From: Planctomycetota bacterium
Lineage (GTDB): Bacteria > Planctomycetota > J058
DNA: 64,000 nt
NCBI GenBank assembly: GCA_023954375.1
Contig: JAMLIC010000001.1
Coordinates: 124,001 to 188,000 of the forward strand
Direction of reading: 5' to 3'
Shown here: piece after piece, positions 7,763 to 15,987 of the stretch
Layout: the number at the start of each line of letters is the position of its first letter
Position numbering within the stretch: position 1 is the first letter of the stretch
The notes under the pieces: generated by a model
What the model was told of the DNA's origin: nothing
Databases searched by the model: none
The model's input: only the letters and a program-made list of their open reading frames with translations
Translations under genes and position numbers: made by a program

Positions 7763-7796
7763 ACACCCCGGCCAGGGTCTCCCTGTGCCGGGGTGT
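7763..7796 (+). terminator. Terminator after the resolvase gene
   Basis: Arms ACACCCCGGC and GCCGGGGTGT continue into CAGGG/CCCTG around a TCT loop, with one bulged T. The hairpin begins 6 bases after the stop codon at 7756. Confidence 0.65.
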
Positions 7797-7947
7797 CTCG
7801 AATGGGCGTGGCCAGCTCGACGAACGCTGCGCTACGTCTCCCGGGACGCTCCTGCGCTCCTGACGTGCGGTCGCTCGTCCGACCCGTCCTCCGTGCGGGG
7901 ACCACGGCGAGGTGGTCTCCGCGCAGGGAGGGAGTCGGCCGGCCAGG

Positions 7948-8139
7948 CTACTGGCTCCGCTCCGCAGCCTCCGCGCGCAACGCGCCCAGGGCTGCGTTGA
8001 TCCCCTCGACGACGTCGCCGAGGTCCCTGAGCTCCTTGGGCGTCAGCGGCGGGCCGTAGTCGCGGCGGAAGGCGAGGTCGTCCAGGAATGCCAGGCCGCC
8101 CATGACTAGTCGGTGCCCCGACGGCAGATCGTCGCTCAT
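7948..8139 (-). CDS. Small hypothetical protein
   Basis: A 63-residue, acidic, helical product (LTPKELRDLGDVVEGINAAL) encoded on the minus strand between the resolvase terminator and the excisionase. No family is recognised. It faces away from the excisionase gene, so the hairpin and palindrome at 8165-8192 lie in a divergent promoter region. This is the place where small regulators of excision are often found. Its composition looks like real protein, but the shortness keeps confidence moderate. Confidence 0.4.
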   Translation of the reverse strand: MSDDLPSGHRLVMGGLAFLDDLAFRRDYGPPLTPKELRDLGDVVEGINAALGALRAEAAERSQ

Positions 8140-8164
8140 ACTGCTTGAATCAAATCGCTAATAC

Positions 8165-8192
8165 ATGAATTCATAGCGCCCTTCGAGGGCGC
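8165..8192. promoter_or_regulatory. Palindrome and hairpin between divergent genes
   Basis: ATGAATTCAT (8165-8174) is a perfect 10-base palindrome. It is followed by GCGCCC, TTCGA and GGGCGC (8176-8192), a compact stem-loop 14 bases before the excisionase start. The region is A/T-rich for this window. It could be an operator plus a leader hairpin. Confidence 0.35.
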
Positions 8193-8205
8193 TTGTCAAA
8201 GCCCT

Positions 8206-8475
8206 ATGACCCAGAACGTACCCCAGGTTGTCCACAGTCCGGACTTGCCGGACCGCGCACGAGTACGCAACGATTCGGACACCGGCAGATTCACACCGCT
8301 GCTGACCACGGCTGAAGCGGCCGAGTTCCTGGCCGTCTCCGAGACCCTGGTCTACCGCCTCGTCGAGCGCGGCGAGCTTGCAGTCCACCGGCTGAGCCGC
8401 CGGCTTCGCTTCTCTCGCGACGACCTCACGAGATACCTCATGAGCCGTCGCGCGGACGCGAGGACTGACTCTTAA
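8206..8475 (+). CDS. Excisionase-type HTH_17 DNA-binding protein
   Basis: An 89-residue protein. Residues 33-80 form a MerR-like winged helix of the excisionase family: LLTTAEAAEFLAVSETLVYRLVERGEL then VHRLSRRLRFSRDDLTRYL. Such proteins bend attachment-site DNA and direct the integrase toward excision. It lies 11 bases upstream of the integrase gene, so the two form a conventional xis-int pair. TTGTCCACA, a DnaA-box sequence, occurs at 8228-8236 within the first codons; whether it matters is unknown. Confidence 0.8.
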   Translation: MTQNVPQVVHSPDLPDRARVRNDSDTGRFTPLLTTAEAAEFLAVSETLVYRLVERGELAVHRLSRRLRFSRDDLTRYLMSRRADARTDS

Positions 8476-8486
8476 CGCATACTCTT

Positions 8487-9809
8487 ATGGCCGTTCGCAA
8501 GATCCGCGGACACTGGTGGGTCGACTTCCGACACGACGGCGTCCGCCACCGCAAGAAGAGCCCGGCAGCCAACAAGGGAGACGCCCAGGCGTACGAGGCG
8601 CTCCTGAGAAGGCGCCTGGCCTTGGGGCAGCCTCTCCGCCCCGAGCCGCCCCGGGTAGCCCCGACGCTCCGCAGCTTCTCCGAGCGCTGGCTGACGACCT
8701 ACGTCGCCGCCAACAACAAGCCCTCCGAGCAGTACAACAAGCGGATCTCCCTCAATGCTCACCTACTGCCGGTCCTGGGCCGGCTGCGCCTCGACCAGAT
8801 CACGGTGCAGCGCGTGGAGGCCTACAAGGCCGAGAAGCTCAAGCAGGGGCTCGCGCCCAAGACGATCAACAACCACCTTGCCGCGCTGGCGAAGTGCCTG
8901 CGGTGCGCCGAGGAGTGGGGCGAGATCCCGTCGACGCCCAGGATCAAGCTCCTGCGCGTGCCGCCGACGGAGGCCGCTCACTTCGAGCCGAAGGAGTCCG
9001 AGCAACTCCTCGAGGCCGCACGCGACCCGTTCTGGCGGACCATGATCCTTGTCGCGCTGCGAACCGGGCTGCGGCGGAGCGAGCTGCTCGCGCTCGACTG
9101 GGCCGACGTCGACCTCGAGAGGCGCGTCCTAACGGTCCGTCGGGCCCTCGTGAATGGAATCATGGGCTCGCCCAAGAGCCACAAGGTGCGCCATGTTCCA
9201 CTGACGCCGGACGCCTGCGAAGCGCTCGACCGGCTGGCGTGCCGGAGGGGGTTCGTGTTCGGCCGCGATCAAGGCGAGCACCCGCTGCGCAAGGACACGG
9301 CGATTGACGTGCTCAGGCGCTGCCTGGACTCTGCTGGCCTGCCCCGGAGGAAGCGCATGGGGTGGCACACGCTCCGCCACACCTTCGCGTCCCAGCTCGC
9401 GACCAACGGGGCACCGCTCCACGTGGTCCAGGCCCTTCTCGGCCACTCCGACATTCGAACGACCATGCGCTACGCGCACCTGTCGCCGTCGACGCTGGCC
9501 GAGGCGGTCTCGAGCCTGATCCCAGCGCATGCACAGGCGTCGAGCCCGGAGCCCCGGTACCAGTTCGAGTTTGGGCAACCGGTGGGCAACGCGGGCGGAA
9601 TCGTGCGCCAACCGCGCACGCGGCTGGCGGCACGGGAACTGGCGATTCGGCTAAACAAAGCGAAGAAACAGGGAAGTTCTCCTGTCGCTTCGCTTGGTTC
9701 CGAGACTAGGACTCGAATCGAAGAGGACGAGCCGAGCGAACCTGGCGAAGGTCAGCCAAGTTCGGCTGACGTCGGCCGAGATCAGGGCACGGGTGACGTC
9801 GCCGCCTGA
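8487..9809 (+). CDS. Tyrosine integrase (phage/ICE type)
   Basis: A 440-residue integrase. The N-terminal region (GHWWVDFRHDGVRHRKKS) is an arm-binding AP2-like domain and about 70-150 is the SAM-like core-binding domain. The catalytic domain shows TGLRRSELLALDW (first Arg), SHKVRHVPLT (Lys region), WHTLRHTFASQLA (HxxR), LLGHSDIRTTMRYAHL (His and nucleophile Tyr). About 100 residues follow the active site, more than usual, and the last 40 are read from DNA beyond the tRNA-derived attachment sequence at 9695. The gene end is therefore probably supplied by the insertion site. It presumably integrates the element lying to its left into a tRNA gene. Confidence 0.9.
   Translation: MAVRKIRGHWWVDFRHDGVRHRKKSPAANKGDAQAYEALLRRRLALGQPLRPEPPRVAPTLRSFSERWLTTYVAANNKPSEQYNKRISLNAHLLPVLGRLRLDQITVQRVEAYKAEKLKQGLAPKTINNHLAALAKCLRCAEEWGEIPSTPRIKLLRVPPTEAAHFEPKESEQLLEAARDPFWRTMILVALRTGLRRSELLALDWADVDLERRVLTVRRALVNGIMGSPKSHKVRHVPLTPDACEALDRLACRRGFVFGRDQGEHPLRKDTAIDVLRRCLDSAGLPRRKRMGWHTLRHTFASQLATNGAPLHVVQALLGHSDIRTTMRYAHLSPSTLAEAVSSLIPAHAQASSPEPRYQFEFGQPVGNAGGIVRQPRTRLAARELAIRLNKAKKQGSSPVASLGSETRTRIEEDEPSEPGEGQPSSADVGRDQGTGDVAA
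9695..9717 (-). other. Probable attachment site: 3' end of a tRNA gene
   Basis: Read on the minus strand this segment gives TTCGAGT (T loop), CCTAG (T stem), TCTCGGA (acceptor stem), A, CCA. That is exactly the 3' end of a tRNA, while the bases before it do not complete the T arm. Tyrosine integrases commonly target tRNA 3' ends, and this piece lies inside the 3' part of the integrase gene. No second copy or complete tRNA of this type is in the window, so the other junction must lie to the left. Confidence 0.6.
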
Positions 9810-10095
9810 CGGCGCGAGTCTGTGCGAGTCGCCGCCTGGTGGGCAACCGGTGGGCACCGGCATCCTGCTTCACTTCGGCTGCGCCGATCCCTTGCCAAAC
9901 TCGGCTGAACTCGGCTGGCGAGCACGCCGAGGCCCCGACGGCCTGCCCACCAACAAGAAGCAAGGCCAGCGCCTAGCCCTAGCCGAGCTCGACGCCTCTC
10001 CCCTGGGCACTCCTCTGGCTGGCAGATCATGCCGCGACTCCCAGTAATGGTGGTCGTGCTGCCAGGCCGGAGCACCGAGACGGTGGTCGCTTCTA
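9718..10095. other. Gene-poor junction with short repeats
   Basis: Apart from the integrase tail (to 9809) no gene is supported. GGGCAACCGGTGGGCA occurs at about 9573 inside the integrase gene and again at about 9839, each containing the palindrome ACCGGT. TTCGGCTGA/CTCGGCTG words recur at 9755-9925. These could be integrase or excisionase arm sites, or simple decay. Confidence 0.25.
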
Positions 10096-12999
10096 CTACG
10101 CCCCGTCGGGGCCCCAGAAGACGAAGCTCGCTCGGCAGATCTCGCCAAACTCGTAGCTGCGACATGCCTCTCTGGCACGGAGAAGCGCCGAAGAGCGCCT
10201 TGCGCCCTGGACGCGGGCCGACACATAGTCCAGAGCAAATCGCACGCCCGCGGCGGCTGGTATGGGCCAGAGCGGTGCTAAGACAGCCGCCGCGCCAGCG
10301 TTGATCCAAACCCGTGGCCCACCATGGCGGTGCTCCGCTGGCCCGTCACCCCGCACTGACCAGCCACCCCAGCAGCCAACGATCACAACCTCAAAGTCCT
10401 TGTCCCGCACTTCTTTCAAATCTCGAAGCGCCAAACTCAACCCTCTCCCGAATCGAACATGTGATCGGCGGTGCTTCCCAGGGACATGCGCCGCGTGCCC
10501 TACGAGCACGACGATCGCGCCTGCCCGGAAGGCACCCAGGATGTCAGTCTTCGAACACGGACGGATCACGCGGCCGACGTGTGCAAAGTGTAGACCAAGT
10601 GCATGGAACGGGGGTTCCCGGCTGACGACAAACGAGGCTTCTCGTCGGCCCTCCCGTTCCCTCGCGGCCAAATCGGCGGCACGCACCACGTGAAGGACAG
10701 GCGTTGCGCCTCCTGGACGCCACGCAGTCGTGTCGCCATGCATGTGGCATGGCAGATCGTTCGTGGCCATACTGGGGGCGATGTAGAGTGTCTTTGCCGC
10801 AATCTCGCGCAGGCGGTCCGCGAACGGACCAGGAAAGATCGAAGCGGCGTGGTGAAGCCGCTGTGGCAAAGCAACCGACGCGATCTCGTGGAGATGCCAC
10901 CTGTCCGCAATCGCAGATAGAGTCGAGAATGTCCTGAAGAACAGGTCCCGTACTCTTCCCGCCTCGTGCGCGAACCCAACCTTGTCCGTGCAGGACTCAA
11001 TGTAGGCCTGGCACTCGAGCCGAACACCGTCCTGGCTGGTAGCTACGATGCAGACATAACGCGCGTTCGTAATGAACAACTCGATATGGGCGGCAGACTC
11101 TCGGGACAGTCGCGCAGCGATCGCCGCCCAATCGACCGGGACGGCCGGGCCTTTTGCGATCTGAAGAAGGCGGAGAATGGAGAAGGCATCTGACTTGCCG
11201 GCGACGGATCCCTCAAGGATCTCTATGATCCCATCGCGGATCGCGTCCGAGGTCTTGCGTGCTTGCCACGCTGTCGTGGCACCAGTCGCGAACCGCTCCA
11301 AGCTCTCCAGTGACGGGCGTGGCGCCTTCTGAAACTCGCCACGCCAATCTTCCGGCAGAACTGCACGTGTTCCGGTTCCAATGATCTCGGAGTACACCCA
11401 ATCGAGAAACCGATACGCCTCAACTTGTTGCCCTAGCTCGAAAACCGTTTTCGCCCATGCCTTTGCGCTGGTGAAGAGTCTCCGGTTATCACGCCAAGCC
11501 CACCTGGCTCGGAGGGCAAACTGGAGTCGATTCGCCAAGATCCTCGCGACAACTTCCGGTTCCTGGGCAGATGTGAGATTGAGATTACATGCATTCGCGA
11601 TCAAGGTTAGTTGCCTCCCAAGGATGCGCAGATTCTCCTTGGACGGGGCAATGTTGCGATGACCGTCCTTCCCGACGCCGGCCTGCCAATGTATCTCTTG
11701 CTCAGCAATGACCGTTACCGCCTCCTTGAATCCCGCTATGGACGCACCGACGACGCCAGAGATTGCAACCGCACGCTCGACTCCGACGTTGCGCCCTTCG
11801 GCGCGATCCCGTTCGGCGATGAGCTTCATGACGCTGTCACTTGTCTTGGTCAGCCAAGGGATCCGCAATGCTGTCCCTATCCGGCGCCGCAGGGAGTGGG
11901 TTCTAAATAGGTACTTGTCGACGGAAGTCAGAGCGACAAATGACCTCGCTTCTTCAATCGCCGCCAGCGCAAGGTGGTTTTCCAAGCGCTTCCAGTGAAG
12001 GGCCGCGCGCAAGTAGTGAAACGCCCAACGGCATTCAGGTCCAGCAGACGCCATGTACTGTTCGCGTGCTGCGAGGAACTCGAGTGCTCGTCCCGACGTG
12101 CTTGAGCGGGAAAGGGCAACCGCTCCCAACAGGACGTCCTCAGGACATCCTCGGGCTGAATTCAAATGCTCCATTGCTCTCTTGGCGACATCGGCTGCCC
12201 TTCCAAGACGGAGCTGTTGTCTCAAGGCGCTATCCCTCAAGAGAGGGTCGGCCGGAACAACGGTGTCAATTGGTTGCAACTGGGCCAAACGGCCGACAAA
12301 GCCCCGAAGCCGCTTTGAATCGAGACGCGGCAAGAGGTACGAGAGTTCCCCACGGAGCCTGGCGAGGCGCGCCTCGTCTCCGGTCCTGGAGACGACGAGG
12401 ATTGCGACGACCGCCGCGCGATCGTCGAGTCGTGCCAGCCCGAGCAGCGTCCATGCGTTCGATAGACTCTCCACCGCCCGCTGGGCAAGATTGAGACCTA
12501 TCCGGAACTTGTCCAGCAGGAAAATTGCGCAGCGGACATAGAAGCCTGGAGGTGTCCGCTCCGGCGCATCAATGGTCAGCATATCAGTAATGAGGCTGTG
12601 GTCAGCAGCCGCCCCAATCCAGGTGGCGGCCCGAAAGGAGGCGCTCGCCCGTGAAATGGATCCAGGTCGTAGGTGGCTACGGTAGTTCAGAACCGCTGTG
12701 ATCCGGCCCTCGCGTCGGCTTCTTGCGTCCGCGTGATCCTGCTCGAGCTTCAGCCGGCGGTACTCAAGAACGGCCGATTCGTGAGCATTCCATACGGGTA
12801 ACGACAGCCCACAGCGAAGAAGGTGAAGTGCGCGTGTTGGGGAGAGTTCTGTCAATAGCGACCGCAACCACTCGAACGGGAGGGCATGCTCCGGCAGTCG
12901 GTCGATTTCTGCAAGCAACTCCGTGGCTAGCTGATCAGCCGGGCGGCCTGTCTGTACGTGGCGCTCCAGTTTGTTCAAAAATGAATCACTATCGGCCAA
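10096..12999 (-). CDS. Large protein with C-terminal CHAT (caspase-like) protease domain
   Basis: A 967-residue protein. Residues 1 to about 700 are helical, with repeat-like stretches resembling TPR-type arrays (for example RALEFLAAREQYMAS and LHWKRLENHLALAAIEEAR). The C-terminal 180 residues match a CHAT domain: VVLVGHAAHVPG supplies the catalytic His (about 835), VVIVGCWGG the catalytic Cys (about 876), and INAGAAAVLAPLWPI the conserved element that follows. CHAT proteases cleave specific protein partners and act in bacterial immunity and cell death. This is the last gene of a four-gene operon from the promoter at 14869. The substrate may be encoded in the operon, but nothing shows it directly. 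Codon use is less GC-rich than in the neighbouring core genes. Confidence 0.75.
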   Translation of the reverse strand: MADSDSFLNKLERHVQTGRPADQLATELLAEIDRLPEHALPFEWLRSLLTELSPTRALHLLRCGLSLPVWNAHESAVLEYRRLKLEQDHADARSRREGRITAVLNYRSHLRPGSISRASASFRAATWIGAAADHSLITDMLTIDAPERTPPGFYVRCAIFLLDKFRIGLNLAQRAVESLSNAWTLLGLARLDDRAAVVAILVVSRTGDEARLARLRGELSYLLPRLDSKRLRGFVGRLAQLQPIDTVVPADPLLRDSALRQQLRLGRAADVAKRAMEHLNSARGCPEDVLLGAVALSRSSTSGRALEFLAAREQYMASAGPECRWAFHYLRAALHWKRLENHLALAAIEEARSFVALTSVDKYLFRTHSLRRRIGTALRIPWLTKTSDSVMKLIAERDRAEGRNVGVERAVAISGVVGASIAGFKEAVTVIAEQEIHWQAGVGKDGHRNIAPSKENLRILGRQLTLIANACNLNLTSAQEPEVVARILANRLQFALRARWAWRDNRRLFTSAKAWAKTVFELGQQVEAYRFLDWVYSEIIGTGTRAVLPEDWRGEFQKAPRPSLESLERFATGATTAWQARKTSDAIRDGIIEILEGSVAGKSDAFSILRLLQIAKGPAVPVDWAAIAARLSRESAAHIELFITNARYVCIVATSQDGVRLECQAYIESCTDKVGFAHEAGRVRDLFFRTFSTLSAIADRWHLHEIASVALPQRLHHAASIFPGPFADRLREIAAKTLYIAPSMATNDLPCHMHGDTTAWRPGGATPVLHVVRAADLAAREREGRREASFVVSREPPFHALGLHFAHVGRVIRPCSKTDILGAFRAGAIVVLVGHAAHVPGKHRRSHVRFGRGLSLALRDLKEVRDKDFEVVIVGCWGGWSVRGDGPAEHRHGGPRVWINAGAAAVLAPLWPIPAAAGVRFALDYVSARVQGARRSSALLRAREACRSYEFGEICRASFVFWGPDGA

Positions 13000-13077
13000 G
13001 GCGATCTCGCGGTTCGAATGCCCAGGGAGCCTGCGGTGGGACGTTCTGCAGTTTGACGGGCGATTGGAACCCGGATT

Positions 13078-13635
13078 CTACACGGGCACAACCGACACTC
13101 GGATAGCCCAACTCTCGAACTCGTCGGCTGTCATGGAACTGAGGTTATGCGAAGCGGATAGCTTAGAGGGAACATCCAGGGTGAACTCTAGTTCGGGGTT
13201 CGTCGGACGGCGAACGGCCACGACCACTCGAGCCGGGCGAGGAACAAGATACGTTCCGCTGTGCTCCGGGTCGATCGCAGGACGTAGACGGCAGCTGACG
13301 CGTGTGATTTGTTGGCGTCCTGGCTTGATCTCAATCAACAGAATAGGATCAACATGCAAGGATCGAAGGCCTTCTACATTCAGGAAAAGCCTTCTGGATA
13401 GTCGCGGCTCTGGTGGGGCCGCCGTGTTTGCAATCTCGACGGCGTCACAGTTGGTGCGGAGGTCAGTACCCCCAAAGGACCAGGTCCACGAATCGCTCTC
13501 CGGGACAGTCGGGCCTGGCTGTGTCCCTTCATCACAGGGTTCGCCAAGATGATAGTCGCTGGGCTCGTCGTCCAAGACACGACGCCGCGACCAGACTGTC
13601 AGTCCATTGAATGCGGGTGTCTTGCGGCTATGCAT
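13078..13635 (-). CDS. Hypothetical protein of the CHAT operon
   Basis: A 185-residue protein with no recognised domain. The N-terminal 70 residues are polar; the rest is predicted beta-rich (LHVDPILLIEIKPGRQQITR, YLVPRPARVVVAVRRP). It overlaps the preceding gene by 8 bases and is followed, 78 bases on, by the CHAT gene, so it is clearly part of the same transcript. By position it could be an adaptor, inhibitor or substrate of the protease. No active-site pattern is visible. Confidence 0.6.
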   Translation of the reverse strand: MHSRKTPAFNGLTVWSRRRVLDDEPSDYHLGEPCDEGTQPGPTVPESDSWTWSFGGTDLRTNCDAVEIANTAAPPEPRLSRRLFLNVEGLRSLHVDPILLIEIKPGRQQITRVSCRLRPAIDPEHSGTYLVPRPARVVVAVRRPTNPELEFTLDVPSKLSASHNLSSMTADEFESWAIRVSVVPV

Positions 13636-14608
13636 TTCTGAAGGCTCCGAGGTCGGTCACGAGTTCACTTGAGACCTGCTGGACGATCCGCTGAGGAACC
13701 GAGGCTATGCGCTGAGGCCAAAATGGACCGGACTCGGTCCGGGTGCAACGGAGACACAACGATTGGTCCGCCCAGCCGACGTGCCAATGGAAGGTCTCAC
13801 GGAGCCGCCCCCGCCTCGTCTTCGGGTTTCGGTAGCACCCTTTCGGCATCTCAGCGCACGGGTCAAAGAACCTAATCATGGAAAGCGTAACTGGTGCAAC
13901 TGCCGCCGCGCAATCATCAGGGCACTCATTGTCGAATGCCCATGCAAGATCCTTACTACGAATGGCGACGAAGCCCGCTCCAGTCGTCTCCGCGGAGAGT
14001 GAGAACACGGGCAGGACGAGATGACGACCGAAGGGGTCAAGTCGATTGAACGTCGTCGATGTCACGACCAGCACCCAGTCGGCACCGAATCGGTGCGCGG
14101 CTCCGGTCGGGAGGCTCAGAATGTCACCCTGGCCAAAATGAGGCACCGAGAGTTGCGGATTCGTAGGGTCGGGCTGGTCTAGGTCGACCGACCGGTTTGG
14201 GGGGACGAGTCCGGCCTCGACAAGTGCGGTAGCCGCCCCGGAATCAGTCGACGTCGCCAGAGCAAGGGCGTCATGAATTGTGTGCAGTACCCTCGTCTCC
14301 GCCAGGTCCGAGTAATCCATGGGGACATGCAATGCGGAAGAATGCACACTCTGGTAGTACGCAATGTCGAGAGTGTCAATGGAGAATGGCGCGACATAGC
14401 TTACGCCGCGCGAGTCGGGCAGCTTAAGGTGCTTCCACGGAAGCCTTCCAACCCGCGAGGCACCAATGTGCTGGACCTCTGCAACCGTGACCAGTTGCTG
14501 GCCGGCAATGTTCCTAATCCCAAGCACGATTTGGGGGCGACCAGATCCGCGAGAGGAGCGGAGCAGGCTGCCCACGCGCACGTTGGTACCTACTGGCAGG
14601 CCGCTCAC
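13628..14608 (-). CDS. Hypothetical protein of the CHAT operon, possible PemK/MazF-like fold
   Basis: A 326-residue protein. Residues 155-205 (GDILSLPTG, then WVLVVTSTTFN, then HLVLPVFSL) have the spacing of PemK/MazF SH3-like barrels: a GD entry strand, a strand ending in TS/N, and a downstream P strand. The N-terminus (VGSLLRSSRG, then PQIVLGIRN) could be a second, degenerate copy. Near the C-terminus HWHVGW followed by CLRC could bind metal. Family assignment is tentative. The ribosome-binding region lies 54 bases after the small peptide gene. The downstream gene overlaps by 8 bases. Confidence 0.55.
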   Translation of the reverse strand: MSGLPVGTNVRVGSLLRSSRGSGRPQIVLGIRNIAGQQLVTVAEVQHIGASRVGRLPWKHLKLPDSRGVSYVAPFSIDTLDIAYYQSVHSSALHVPMDYSDLAETRVLHTIHDALALATSTDSGAATALVEAGLVPPNRSVDLDQPDPTNPQLSVPHFGQGDILSLPTGAAHRFGADWVLVVTSTTFNRLDPFGRHLVLPVFSLSAETTGAGFVAIRSKDLAWAFDNECPDDCAAAVAPVTLSMIRFFDPCAEMPKGCYRNPKTRRGRLRETFHWHVGWADQSLCLRCTRTESGPFWPQRIASVPQRIVQQVSSELVTDLGAFRNA

Positions 14609-14662
14609 GAGCTTCCGCGCAAAGAAAGGGCCATGGAGCTATGCCCATGGCCCAACGACGAA

Positions 14663-14818
14663 CTAGGAACCCTGGTAGAGTTCTTCCAAGTCCAGCGAGT
14701 CGAGATCGACTTCGGCTGCAAGTGCCTCGACGGAGCGTGTCGTCCACAGCCGAAGATCGAAATGGAGTGGACGCCGCGCGTGGCTCCCGGGGATGTCTTC
14801 ATCGGAATTCATCTGCAT
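14663..14818 (-). CDS. 51-residue leading peptide of the CHAT operon
   Basis: A short gene with a near-perfect ribosome-binding site: AAGGAGGAGG ends 4 bases before ATG 14818. The product is acidic in its second half (EALAAEVDLDSLDLEELY) and begins with several Met/Asn/Asp residues; there is no signal peptide or Cys. Its first position in the operon and strong translation signal suggest a product needed in excess, such as an antitoxin, inhibitor or protease substrate. The heptad-like Leu spacing in the acidic part could form one amphipathic helix. An alternative upstream GTG would add nine residues but lies in the ribosome-binding region. Confidence 0.6.
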   Translation of the reverse strand: MQMNSDEDIPGSHARRPLHFDLRLWTTRSVEALAAEVDLDSLDLEELYQGS

Positions 14819-14868
14819 TGTACCTCCTCCTTGGGACAGGGTCACCCCTTCTAACGACCCAAGCCATA

Positions 14869-14897
14869 AGCCTAGCAGAAACCGAATGTTGCGTCAA
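14869..14897 (-). promoter_or_regulatory. Sigma70-like promoter of the CHAT operon
   Basis: On the minus strand TTGACG (14897-14892) and TAGGCT (14874-14869) are separated by exactly 17 bases. The -10 element is 51 bases upstream of the peptide start. It is the best-looking promoter in this region. The gap 14846-14958 contains nothing else recognisable. Confidence 0.65.
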
Positions 14898-14958
14898 GAA
14901 GGGGCACTGTGGGTCTCCCGGAGGTTTGCAGCCAGGCGCGTCGTCCCAGGAAGGCGGC

Positions 14959-15849
14959 CTACAGCGCCGTCATGACCTTCTGCTCCAGCCCCGCGAGCCG
15001 GCCCAGCAGGTCCTGCGACGCCAGCTCCAGCAGCTCGGCGTAGCCGGCCACCTTCGCGCGGATCGCCCGGAACGACTCCAGGCGCGCCGCCAGCGTCGAC
15101 GCCCGACGGGCGCCGTCGGACGCGAGCAGCTCGTCGAGCTCGCCCGAGGCCTTCTCGATCTCGACCTCGAGCTCCTCGCGCACGACCCGCAGCATGCTCG
15201 CCCGGGTCTCCTTCGAGTCCACGATCCCCAGCGCGCCGAGGACCGCCCGCCCGTCCAGCGACGAGACGAACTGCCCCACGGCCAGGAGCGTGGCCCGGTG
15301 CTGCTTGGGCACGAAGATCAGCCCGGGCCGGACCGTGACCGGGTTGGCCTTCTCCAGCGCCTGGCGCGCGATCTGGCGCAGGTGCTGGGCCTGGGCGGTC
15401 AGCCGGTAGCGGTCGAAGAGGGCCCGGATCTTGTCCGCGTGCCTCCCCTGCTCGAACCCGAGCGTCTTGTTCTGCTTGTCGTAGATCACGGTCTCGGTCT
15501 GCTCGTAGGAGAGGGCGAGGTCGGTCGTGTCGACCTTCTCGTCGACGAGGGCGTAGACGATCTTGGCCGGGTCGTCGACGACGCGGCGGATCAGGTCCTC
15601 GGTCTCCAGGGCCTTGAGCGCCGTGCTCAGCGCCCCCCTCGCCTGGAGCTTGGGCACGAGGTCGGTCGGCAGGCCGGCCGCCTCGAGCTTGGCCTCCAAC
15701 TCGGCGAGGGACACCTCGACCTCGGCGGGGATCGTCCACCACACGACGTCGCCCAGCGTGGGCAGGTCGTGCGTGAACGGCGAGAAGAGCGGCCCCATGG
15801 GCGGGGACTGGTCCCGGACGGGCCGGGACGCGACGACGGGAGCGTGCAT
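14959..15849 (-). CDS. Unrecognised mobile-element core protein with coiled-coil C-terminus
   Basis: A 296-residue protein with a clear Shine-Dalgarno (AGGAGG) 6 bases before ATG 15849. The N-terminal part contains LPTLGDVVWWTIPAEVEV. The centre includes LIRRVVDDPAKIVYALVDE and RALFDRYRLTAQAQHLRQIA. The last 90 residues are strongly helical and charged (REELEVEIEKASGELDELL) and probably a coiled coil. No family is assigned with confidence. It is the last gene of a minus-strand group with a MoxR ATPase and a vWA protein, so it may be a client or scaffold of that pair. Very GC-rich codon use matches the element core. Confidence 0.6.
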   Translation of the reverse strand: MHAPVVASRPVRDQSPPMGPLFSPFTHDLPTLGDVVWWTIPAEVEVSLAELEAKLEAAGLPTDLVPKLQARGALSTALKALETEDLIRRVVDDPAKIVYALVDEKVDTTDLALSYEQTETVIYDKQNKTLGFEQGRHADKIRALFDRYRLTAQAQHLRQIARQALEKANPVTVRPGLIFVPKQHRATLLAVGQFVSSLDGRAVLGALGIVDSKETRASMLRVVREELEVEIEKASGELDELLASDGARRASTLAARLESFRAIRAKVAGYAELLELASQDLLGRLAGLEQKVMTAL

Positions 15850-15987
15850 GAGAGAGCCTCCTGACTGGCTGCATGGCGTTGTTCCGCCCCGCGGGCGGAC
15901 AGCCGACGAGTTCGGCTGAGGAAGGCGTCCACCCCGAAGGTGAACGCACGGATCAGCCGCTCGTCGGGCGGCTCGGACCGGTCAGCG

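Noticed and set aside
14641..15864. 407-residue plus-strand frame over 14.6-15.9 kb
   Set aside because: It lies opposite the better supported gene at 14959-15849, which has a Shine-Dalgarno and sensible protein composition; the plus-strand product is low-complexity.
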